A DNA stretch of 6,539 bases from an uncultured Lachnospiraceae bacterium (GTDB lineage: Bacteria; Bacillota; Clostridia; Lachnospirales; Lachnospiraceae), in contig CAMNGO010000114.1 in NCBI GenBank assembly GCA_946538445.1, forward strand, positions 1 to 6,539. The letters run 5' to 3'. Made by a program: the position numbers and the translations under genes. Shown piece after piece: positions 1-6,019 of the stretch (positions within the stretch are counted from its first letter, which is position 1; each line of letters opens with the position of its first letter). The notes below the pieces were generated by a model, which saw only the letters and a program-made list of their open reading frames with translations, made no database searches and was not told the DNA's origin.

Positions 1-35
1 TGAAAGTCTATCTGGAGAGCTAAGAGATGATAGGT

Positions 36-234
36 GGAAGCCCTTAACTAAAACACTATAATTAAGCAACAAATAGCCGAGGGATAGATAATTATTTTCA
101 GCTCCGTTGTTCCTCGGAAAGAAAGGCATTTGCCATACCTTTCTTTCCTGTGGTACAAAGTTACTTGAAATGATTGTCTATCCCCCGGCTATTTATTATT
201 GTGTTGATTATAGTGTCTTAGCTAAAAGGCGTCC
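36..234. repeat. Long imperfect palindrome (about 200 bp), MITE-like or structured RNA
   Basis: Almost the whole stretch folds on itself. Bases 44-65 pair with 204-225 (19 Watson-Crick pairs, one G-T, two A-C mismatches); 71-97 pair with 168-194 (24 Watson-Crick, two G-T, one A-C); 99-100 pair with 166-167; and a perfect 11-bp inner stem joins 116-126 to 138-148 around an 11-base loop. The outermost stem 36-42/228-234 has six of seven pairs. Between these lie one asymmetric internal loop (66-70 against 195-203) and a weaker stretch (101-115 against 149-165). No transposase or long reading frame lies inside. The right end is 3 bases from the stop codon of the minus-strand gene. It could be a non-autonomous palindromic mobile element, a non-coding RNA, or a long hairpin ending the minus-strand transcript. 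I cannot name a family and see no clear target duplication. The structure is certain; the identity is not. Confidence 0.75.
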
Positions 235-237
235 ATT

Positions 238-1884
238 TTATTTTATGCTGACTACGATGCATCGGTCGGTTCCCTGGGTGTATTCCAGCTCGATGGTGTC
301 GCCCACGTTATAGCGGATCACGGACAGGTTTTTGGCCACGTTGATATCAAAGATATCCTGGGAGCCCTGGAGTAGCAGATAATAGTGGGAGTTTCCGTCC
401 ACCACAGATTCTGCGATCTTTTCGATGATGCCGCTGGTGGTCAGGATCGTCTGAGACGGTTCTTCCGTGGAGGTTTCGATGTTGTTATCTTTCATCAGGA
501 CGGTGTAGTTCATCTCACATTCTGCCATGGAATCGCCGGTGGCAACGATCTGATAATTTCCTACATTTACCATGGCATATTTTTTGACCAGCCCGGAAGC
601 ATCCTTCAGGGACATGAAATAAGTGGGTTGTCCGTCGATGTTAAGGAGCAGAGGGAATGTGGCGACGTAGCCAAGGTTTTGTACCTTTCCTTCTGCGGAG
701 CCCATGGCGGAGTCCTCGATTGCTCCTTCTATCTCATAATACTTGGTTTCCATGGTCCGCTGATTCATCAGCACGAAACCTACGTTGGACTGGTCTGCCG
801 TGATGGATGTGACACCGGTATAAACCCACACATCGTCATTGATGGCCAGATAGTTGTAGCCGTTGGTGGTGGACAGACAGTCCTTCTGACCCAGGATACT
901 GTTGAAGTATCCATGTTTTAAGGTGCCGTAATAATCATAGAGGTTGACAAGCAGCTGGGCAGAATAGACCCGGTCCACCCAACTGGGGGCATCTTCGGTT
1001 TTGAAATCCTGGCATTCTCCGGTTATGGCATTACAGAGAACCACACGTCCTACGGTCTGCCCTCCGAAGAGGCCGATGTTATATTTGGCTACGCTGCATA
1101 CCCAGTATGGAGTTCCCTCCTCATCCAGCTCAAAACTGATGTCGTTAAAGATGTAGGTCGGGTAGCGGAAACGCAGGTGTCTGTTGAGATTTCTTCCGAA
1201 ATGATCATACAGGGTATATTTCATCCCTTCTTTCAGACGGATCAGTTCCGTCTTCTGACTGGCCATGTCAATCTTGATGAAGGCGGAGATTCCATTTTTA
1301 TAATTGGTGAACCATTTGATCAGGCTTGCATAGCGCAGGGGAGTGATACGGACCGGATTTCCTTTGTAATTGATCTGATTATGCAGGTCACTGACTTCAA
1401 ATTGGGATGCCAGGTCCACCAGACTGCCCATCTTACGGCTGGCAAGGATGGCCGCGGAATCACTGTCCAGAAGGGGAATCTGATCATAGGAGATCTGGGC
1501 GATATCCTCTGAGAATTCTCCTTTTTCCACCTTCATAAGCTGCTGATACTTCCTGGCATTTAAGACAGGGGAGGACAGGAGGGAGCCGATGATGTAGACG
1601 GCTGCCACCAGAACCAGAGAAGTTACAAGTATCTTAAACATCCTGCTTTTTTGAAATAAGTGGATTGTAAAGGGCTTCTTACGGTCTCCCGTTGTCTCCA
1701 CATAGGGCATAAGCAGCAGGATGAGGGCGATGACCAGGACACCGAAGATGAATTTCCACAGACCCACACTGTGGATATTGATGGCAGGCAGGGCTATATA
1801 ATAGTACAGGGCAAGTACCAGGATCACTACGATGCCTGCCAGGTATTTCCAGGGTATCTTTCCCTTGGTATTATTCAGTTTCAT
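238..1884 (-). CDS. Membrane-anchored protein of unknown function, large extracytoplasmic domain
   Basis: A complete 548-residue protein. The N-terminus has three hydrophobic segments at about residues 13-34, 42-60 and 84-104, separated by a short loop and a basic loop (around 67-83, rich in K and R). The remaining 440 or so residues are polar, with no further membrane span, and by the positive-inside rule are probably outside the cell. Within this part, a stretch near residues 280-291 (VVLCNAITGE) recalls the 'DAxTGE' turn of PepSY-like domains, but this is only a weak resemblance. Its regular, aromatic-rich sequence feels like a conserved Firmicute family that I cannot name with confidence. 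No catalytic motif is evident. The start is supported by AAAGGAG (minus strand, 1891-1897) six bases upstream of the ATG. It is divergent from an L,D-transpeptidase gene, so a cell-envelope role is plausible but inferred from position only. Confidence 0.85.
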   Translation of the reverse strand: MKLNNTKGKIPWKYLAGIVVILVLALYYYIALPAINIHSVGLWKFIFGVLVIALILLLMPYVETTGDRKKPFTIHLFQKSRMFKILVTSLVLVAAVYIIGSLLSSPVLNARKYQQLMKVEKGEFSEDIAQISYDQIPLLDSDSAAILASRKMGSLVDLASQFEVSDLHNQINYKGNPVRITPLRYASLIKWFTNYKNGISAFIKIDMASQKTELIRLKEGMKYTLYDHFGRNLNRHLRFRYPTYIFNDISFELDEEGTPYWVCSVAKYNIGLFGGQTVGRVVLCNAITGECQDFKTEDAPSWVDRVYSAQLLVNLYDYYGTLKHGYFNSILGQKDCLSTTNGYNYLAINDDVWVYTGVTSITADQSNVGFVLMNQRTMETKYYEIEGAIEDSAMGSAEGKVQNLGYVATFPLLLNIDGQPTYFMSLKDASGLVKKYAMVNVGNYQIVATGDSMAECEMNYTVLMKDNNIETSTEEPSQTILTTSGIIEKIAESVVDGNSHYYLLLQGSQDIFDINVAKNLSVIRYNVGDTIELEYTQGTDRCIVVSIK

Positions 1885-1942
1885 TTTATTCTCCTTTCCT
1901 TATGTTTACGAGAAAACATCTCCTGATATCATACTTTTCACG

Positions 1943-1971
1943 AGTATATCATATATTTCCTTGCGTTTCAA
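1943..1971 (-). promoter_or_regulatory. Sigma-A-type promoter for the membrane protein gene
   Basis: Read on the minus strand, TTGAAA (1966-1971) is followed by a 17-base spacer and TATACT (1943-1948). Both hexamers are close to consensus and spacing is ideal. Transcription would start near 1936, giving a leader of about 50 bases before the ATG at 1884. Its -35 box shares base 1966 with the -35 box of the divergent promoter. Confidence 0.65.
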
Positions 1972-1989
1972 AATGATTCGTTATATTAT
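1961..1989 (+). promoter_or_regulatory. Sigma-A-type promoter for the L,D-transpeptidase gene
   Basis: TTGCGT (1961-1966), a 17-base spacer and TATTAT (1984-1989). The expected start is near 1996, leaving a leader of about 57 bases. The leader contains a weak 6-bp AT stem (2008-2013 with 2025-2030) just ahead of the ribosome binding site GGAGG at 2036-2040. The match is somewhat weaker than for the opposing promoter. Confidence 0.55.
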
Positions 1990-2052
1990 ATCTGTTAGGG
2001 TTTTTTCCTATATCATTTTTGAGAATATAGCAGTTGGAGGTAGTGACCGGAT

Positions 2053-3507
2053 ATGGAGACACAGAATCCTGCATTGGAAGAACAGGCGACAGAACAAAAG
2101 CGAAGAAGCCGAAGAAGCGCGAAAGCCAAAAGGAGACGGCGCAACAGACGGTTTGGTGTGCTGGGTGTATTATGCTTACTTGTCCTTGGCACTTATCTGG
2201 GGGGCCGTTTTTTCTTTCAGGGGCATTTTTTTCCAAACACAAAGATTAATGGGGTAGACTGCGGACTGCAGAATCAGGAAGATGCTTTTCAAACGGTATC
2301 CGATTATCTGTCTACCTATAAACTAACGGTTCACTCTGAGGACGGTGACCTGACGGTAGGTGCAAAAGACGTGGAACTGTCCTACAAGAACAGTGACGAT
2401 CTGGATCGTCTTCTGAAGGGACAGGACTACGACCGGTGGTTTATGAATCTGAATTCTGCCTATAACTATCAGGTTATGGAGACCAAGGTGGATGATAAAG
2501 CCCTGACCAGAGCCGTACAGTCTCTGAAATGCATGAATCCTTCCCAGCCAAGGGCTTCCGCGAATCCTACTTTGGTCTATAATGAGGAGACCGGAGTTTA
2601 TGACGTGAAGGAAGGGGAGATCGGGAACCTTGTGGATGAGATTCCATTTACGGAAGCAGTCAAAACTGCCATGTTAAACGGAGATAAAGAGGTCGACCTC
2701 CTGAGCAAGCAGTTTTATCTTCCTTCGGAATTTAATGAATCCTCCGAAGTGATACAGGCAGCCAAGAGTACTGCTGACAAGTATGTGAAATCTGTGATCA
2801 AATACCAGGACGGGGATACAAAAGAGAAGATTACCGGTAAACAGATCCATAAGTTTGTCAACATCAGTCCCAATTACGAAGTTTCTATTGATGAGGACGC
2901 AGTAAAGAAGTATGTAAAGAAAAACATTGCCAAGAAATTCGGAGCCGGTGACCTGACCATCATCGATTCCCCCGGCAGCGGCAAGATCTATGTTTCCGAC
3001 GGCGATGGGGATAGGGTAGTAAATGTTCCTAAAGAGGAGAAAGACCTGGTTAATAATATCAAGTCCGGAAAGAAGACTACCCGTAAACCGGATTATGTGA
3101 CGGACTTTCTCTACAGCTCCAGAGGGGATATTGTTTCAGATGATTATATCGATATCAACCTCTCCAGACAGAGAGTATATGTGGTGGTTGACGATAAGAT
3201 CCGGGTGCAGTCCGATTGTGTCACAGGAAATGTATCCACAGGACATGCAACCTCTACCGGAATCTATAAGATTGCTTACAAAACAACCAACCATACCATG
3301 GTTAAGTACAATTCCTTTGTCTACTACTGGATGCCTTATGAGACCACCTATGGTATCGGCCTTCATGATGCTACCTGGAGGGGATCCTTCGGTGGAAGCA
3401 TCTACCGCTATAACGGGTCCCATGGCTGTATCAATCTTCCTTTAACCTATGCCAGGAAGATCTATCAGATTGTGTATGCAGGCATGCCTGTTGTGGTTCA
3501 TTATTAA
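2053..3507 (+). CDS. Membrane-anchored L,D-transpeptidase (YkuD domain)
   Basis: A complete 484-residue enzyme expected to form or exchange peptidoglycan cross-links by acyl transfer through a catalytic cysteine, outside the membrane. Domains in order: a strongly basic cytoplasmic tail (about residues 16-33), one membrane span (about 34-55), a long region (about 60-345) that matches in position and character the putative peptidoglycan-binding domain (PG_binding_4 type) found ahead of YkuD domains in Firmicutes, and a C-terminal YkuD domain (about 363-484). The active-site signature SHGCINL is present at 456-462, with Cys459 as nucleophile and His457 beside it, and an upstream conserved His438 (GLHDA). 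The ATG at 2053 is the first possible start because an in-frame TGA lies at 2044-2046; the ribosome binding site GGAGG (2036-2040) is 12 bases away, rather far. The gene is monocistronic, ending in a terminator 20 bases downstream. Not a D,D-transpeptidase: no SxxK or KTG motif is expected or needed. Confidence 0.95.
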   Translation: METQNPALEEQATEQKRRSRRSAKAKRRRRNRRFGVLGVLCLLVLGTYLGGRFFFQGHFFPNTKINGVDCGLQNQEDAFQTVSDYLSTYKLTVHSEDGDLTVGAKDVELSYKNSDDLDRLLKGQDYDRWFMNLNSAYNYQVMETKVDDKALTRAVQSLKCMNPSQPRASANPTLVYNEETGVYDVKEGEIGNLVDEIPFTEAVKTAMLNGDKEVDLLSKQFYLPSEFNESSEVIQAAKSTADKYVKSVIKYQDGDTKEKITGKQIHKFVNISPNYEVSIDEDAVKKYVKKNIAKKFGAGDLTIIDSPGSGKIYVSDGDGDRVVNVPKEEKDLVNNIKSGKKTTRKPDYVTDFLYSSRGDIVSDDYIDINLSRQRVYVVVDDKIRVQSDCVTGNVSTGHATSTGIYKIAYKTTNHTMVKYNSFVYYWMPYETTYGIGLHDATWRGSFGGSIYRYNGSHGCINLPLTYARKIYQIVYAGMPVVVHY

Positions 3508-3526
3508 ACCAATACTGTATTTATGT

Positions 3527-3562
3527 GCCATCAGCCAACCGGCTGATGGCTTTCTTATTTTT
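3527..3562 (+). terminator. Rho-independent terminator after the L,D-transpeptidase
   Basis: A perfect 10-bp stem, 3527-3536 (GCCATCAGCC) with 3541-3550, with the four-base loop AACC, is followed by a T-rich run (TTTCTTATTTTT, 3551-3562). It separates the transpeptidase from the downstream operon. Confidence 0.93.
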
Positions 3563-3598
3563 AGCCTACCTGAACGCCTCGCAGGCAAATAATTATTA

Positions 3599-3607
3599 TG
3601 GTATAAT
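3599..3607 (+). promoter_or_regulatory. Extended -10 promoter for the AmmeMemoRadiSam operon
   Basis: TGGTATAAT gives a consensus extended -10 element (TG at 3599-3600, TATAAT at 3602-3607). No good -35 hexamer sits 16-18 bases upstream (the region there is CTCGCAG), which is typical of promoters relying on the extended -10. The start would be near 3614, giving a leader of about 66 AT-rich bases. Confidence 0.6.
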
Positions 3608-3665
3608 TAAAATATCTAAGATGTCAGATAATACATTTCTTATTAAATCTAAATAAGTTGATGGG

Positions 3666-3672
3666 AAGGAGG
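3666..3672 (+). promoter_or_regulatory. Strong ribosome binding site of the fused amr gene
   Basis: AAGGAGG lies seven bases before the ATG at 3680, fixing that start and indicating efficient translation. Confidence 0.85.
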
Positions 3673-3679
3673 TTACAGC

Positions 3680-5065
3680 ATGCCTGTTCTTGCAACATAC
3701 ATGGTTCCTCATCCGCCCATGATTCTTCCTCAGATCGGAAGAGGGCAGGAGGAACAGATTACCGAGACCATACAGGCTTATGATGCGGTAGCGGATGAGA
3801 TTGCCGCACTGAAACCGGAGACGATCATTATAACCAGTCCCCACAGCATCATGTATGCAGATTATTTTCACATCTCTCCCGGAAGGAAGGCGAAGGGATC
3901 TTTTGCCATGTTTGGAGCCGGGAAGGTGAGATTTGAAGAGACCTATGATGAAGATCTGGCGGACCGTATCAGCGGACTGGCCATGGAAGAAGGCTTTCCG
4001 GCAGGCACACTGGGTGAGAGAGACCCCAAACTGGATCACGGCACGATGGTTCCTCTTTGGTTCATCCGCAAAAAATACGACGGTTTTAAATTAATCCGGA
4101 TCGGCTTATCCGGGTTGCCCCTGACAGACCATTACCATCTGGGACAGCTCATAGCCAGAGCAGTGGACCTGACGGACCGGAAAGTGGTGCTGGTTGCCAG
4201 CGGGGACCTCTCCCACAAACTTCAGGAATATGGCCCCTATGGTTTTGCTCCGGAAGGGCCCGCCTATGATAAAAGAATCATGGAAGTATGTTCCAGGGGA
4301 GACTTTGGGGAATTGTTTGAATTTGATGAGAATTTCTGTGAGAAGGCAGCAGAATGCGGTCACCGGTCTTTCGTGATCATGGCAGGAGCTTTGGACGGAA
4401 GGGCAGTGGAAGCCAGGGAACTGTCCCACCAGGATGTGACCGGTGTGGGCTATGGGATCTGCACTTTTCATCCCGGCGGAAGGGATGAGAGCAGACATTT
4501 TATGGAGACTTATCTGGCTGGTTTGGAAGAACGCCTGTCCCGTCAGAGGGAGAAATCGGACGACTATGTAAAACTGGCCAGGGCATCTCTGGAGAGCTAT
4601 ATCACACAGCAGAAGGTGCTGAAAGTCCCTCAGGATCTGCCGGAGGAGATGATGAGGGAGAAAGCAGGGGTTTTTGTTTCCATTCATAAACACGGCAAAC
4701 TGCGTGGCTGTATTGGAACCATAGAGCCTACCAGGAAATGTATCGCCAAAGAAATCATAGAGAATGCCATCAGTGCCTCCACCAGGGATCCCCGCTTTGA
4801 TCCGATCACGGAAGAGGAACTCAAATGGCTTGAGATTAACGTGGATGTATTGGGGAAACCGGAGCGGATTGCTTCCAGAAAGGAACTGGATGTCAAAAGA
4901 TATGGTGTGATCGTAAGCAGCGGCTATCGAAGAGGCCTTCTGCTTCCGGATCTCGAAGGAGTGGACTCCGTGGACCAACAGGTAGCCATCGCCATGCAAA
5001 AGGGGGGAATCCGGGAAGGAGAAAAATATACCCTGGAGCGTTTTGAGGTTATCAGACATATCTAA
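3680..5065 (+). CDS. AmmeMemoRadiSam system fusion: LigB/MEMO-like domain plus AMMECR1 domain
   Basis: A complete 461-residue soluble protein combining two partners of the AmmeMemoRadiSam system. Residues 1 to about 265 resemble the LigB class III extradiol dioxygenase / MEMO superfamily. Candidate metal-site or catalytic histidines are His11 (VPHPP), His55 (TSPHS), His120 (LDHGT) and His179 (SGDLSH); the last corresponds in style to the SSDxxH motif of MEMO proteins. After a linker rich in charged residues (about 266-295), residues 296-461 form an AMMECR1 domain, with its hallmark LRGCIGT at 341-347 and the following S-x-RDPRF block (367-373). It is the first gene of a two-gene operon, 20 bases ahead of the radical SAM gene. 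The family is known as a conserved three-part set (AMMECR1, MEMO-like, radical SAM), but I know of no settled reaction for it, so substrate and product are left open. The N-terminal domain could be closer to true LigB dioxygenases than to MEMO; sequence reading alone cannot decide. Confidence 0.9.
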   Translation: MPVLATYMVPHPPMILPQIGRGQEEQITETIQAYDAVADEIAALKPETIIITSPHSIMYADYFHISPGRKAKGSFAMFGAGKVRFEETYDEDLADRISGLAMEEGFPAGTLGERDPKLDHGTMVPLWFIRKKYDGFKLIRIGLSGLPLTDHYHLGQLIARAVDLTDRKVVLVASGDLSHKLQEYGPYGFAPEGPAYDKRIMEVCSRGDFGELFEFDENFCEKAAECGHRSFVIMAGALDGRAVEARELSHQDVTGVGYGICTFHPGGRDESRHFMETYLAGLEERLSRQREKSDDYVKLARASLESYITQQKVLKVPQDLPEEMMREKAGVFVSIHKHGKLRGCIGTIEPTRKCIAKEIIENAISASTRDPRFDPITEEELKWLEINVDVLGKPERIASRKELDVKRYGVIVSSGYRRGLLLPDLEGVDSVDQQVAIAMQKGGIREGEKYTLERFEVIRHI

Positions 5066-5073
5066 AAAGGAAT

Positions 5074-5079
5074 GGTGAG
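5074..5079 (+). promoter_or_regulatory. Atypical ribosome binding site of the radical SAM gene
   Basis: GGTGAG, six bases before the ATG at 5086, is an imperfect Shine-Dalgarno. A better AAGGA (5067-5071) lies 14 bases from the ATG, at the end of the preceding gene. Another ATG at 5072 is out of frame, so 5086 remains the best start. Close coupling to the upstream gene may help initiation. Confidence 0.5.
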
Positions 5080-5085
5080 ATTGAG

Positions 5086-5946
5086 ATGACTAGATGCCAG
5101 GTATGCTTTCGACATTGTCAGATCCCGGAGGGAAAACTGGGCTTTTGTGGAGCCAGAACCTGCAGGGAAGGGAAAATAATTGCGGATAATTATGGGAAAA
5201 TCACGGCTCTGGCCCTGGATCCTATTGAGAAGAAACCACTGAACCGCTTTTACCCCGGCAGCCTGATTCTCTCTGTCGGCAGTTACGGCTGCAATCTCCG
5301 CTGTCCTTTCTGTCAGAACCATGAGATCTCATGGTCCGACCAGGCATGGGAATTCAGTGAGACTGCAGAATACCTGTCACCGGAGGATCTGGCGGCCACA
5401 GCAAGATATTATCAGTCCAGAGGAAATATCGGGGTGGCTTATACCTACAATGAACCACTGATTGGATATGAATATGTCAGGGACTCAGCCAGACTGGTCC
5501 ATGAGATGGGGATGAAAAATGTCATGGTATCCAATGGGACAGCCGACCTGTCGGTTCTGGAAGAAATCGGCCCCTACATCGATGCCATGAATATCGATCT
5601 GAAAGGATTTACGGACAGGTACTATGGAGAGGTCTTGAAAGGTAGCAGAAAAGAGGTCATGGACTTCATCTCCCGGGCCGTTCAGATCTTCCACGTGGAA
5701 CTGACCACGCTGATCGTCCCGGGGGAAAATGACGGGGAAGAAGAAATCCTGGAATTAAGCCGGTGGATATCCCAACTGGATACCGGGGAGATGCTCCCGT
5801 CCGGAAAAGAGATTCCACTGCATATCTCAAGATTTTTTCCCAGATTCCATATGACCGACCGTCCGGCCACCAACGTAGCCCATATCTATAAACTGGCCGA
5901 AAGGGCAAGGGAAAACCTTACCCACGTCTATACCGGAAATTGTTAA
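5086..5946 (+). CDS. amrS: AmmeMemoRadiSam system radical SAM enzyme
   Basis: A complete 286-residue radical SAM protein. The cluster-binding motif CNLRCPFC (Cys69, Cys73, Cys76; CX3CX2C) would hold the [4Fe-4S] that cleaves S-adenosylmethionine. Before it sits a cysteine-rich N-terminus (Cys4, Cys7, Cys11, Cys21, with Cys26 nearby) of the pattern CxxCxxxC...GxC that marks this subfamily and may bind a second metal or cluster. Further core-barrel features are YTYNEP (119-124, like the SAM-binding region of pyruvate formate-lyase activase relatives) and the MNIDLKG block (188-194). Co-transcription with the fused LigB/AMMECR1 gene strongly supports the assignment over a plain PFL-activating enzyme, which would lack the cysteine-rich start. 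The chain ends at HVYTGNC without the CPxC zinc-ribbon-like tail I associate with longer members of the family; this may be a normal short form. Its substrate is unknown to me. Confidence 0.92.
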   Translation: MTRCQVCFRHCQIPEGKLGFCGARTCREGKIIADNYGKITALALDPIEKKPLNRFYPGSLILSVGSYGCNLRCPFCQNHEISWSDQAWEFSETAEYLSPEDLAATARYYQSRGNIGVAYTYNEPLIGYEYVRDSARLVHEMGMKNVMVSNGTADLSVLEEIGPYIDAMNIDLKGFTDRYYGEVLKGSRKEVMDFISRAVQIFHVELTTLIVPGENDGEEEILELSRWISQLDTGEMLPSGKEIPLHISRFFPRFHMTDRPATNVAHIYKLAERARENLTHVYTGNC

Positions 5947-5962
5947 GAAGTTAGCAGGGGAG

Positions 5963-6019
5963 CATCTAAGGGGGTCAGACCCCATTACAGTAGTAATGGG
6001 GTCTGACCCCCTATAGATG
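5963..6019. repeat. Near-perfect GC-rich palindrome, REP-like, between convergent genes
   Basis: A perfect 20-bp stem pairs 5969-5988 with 5993-6012 around the loop AGTA; six more pairs (5963-5968 with 6014-6019) extend it past a single bulged A at 6013. The core GGGGTCAGACCCC is itself close to a palindrome. No T-run follows on either strand, so it is not a standard intrinsic terminator, though it may stop or stabilise both convergent transcripts. I recall similar GGGGTCTGACCCC palindromes scattered in several unrelated bacterial genomes, as expected of REP-like elements moved by IS200-type transposases; that link is from memory and inference, and no transposase is present here. Confidence 0.8.

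Noticed and set aside
2..61. Open frame on the plus strand from the window edge ending in TAA at 59-61 (19 codons), possible tail of an upstream gene
   Set aside because: Too short to recognise, and its second half lies in the palindrome arm; chance openness over 19 codons is common.
31..240. TA target-site duplication flanking the long palindrome (TA at 31-32 and at 239-240)
   Set aside because: The arms do not align symmetrically with these dinucleotides, and TA is too frequent to count as evidence.
107..313. 68-codon plus-strand reading frame starting inside the palindrome
   Set aside because: No credible ribosome binding site, overlaps the antisense of the membrane protein gene and runs through the hairpin loop; composition is not protein-like.
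3613..3657. Small AT-rich stems in the leader of the amr operon (3613-3617 with 3626-3630; 3639-3644 with 3652-3657), considered as a riboswitch
   Set aside because: Stems of five and six A-T-rich pairs with no conserved core or terminator; likely chance in an AT-rich leader.
4106..5059. 317-codon minus-strand frame opposite the fused AmmeMemoRadiSam gene
   Set aside because: The plus frame carries clear family motifs; the antisense frame has none and is a shadow of its codon bias.
5963..6019. Bidirectional intrinsic terminator
   Set aside because: The stem is strong, but neither strand has the U-run required after it; listed as a REP-like palindrome instead, with a transcript-end role still possible.
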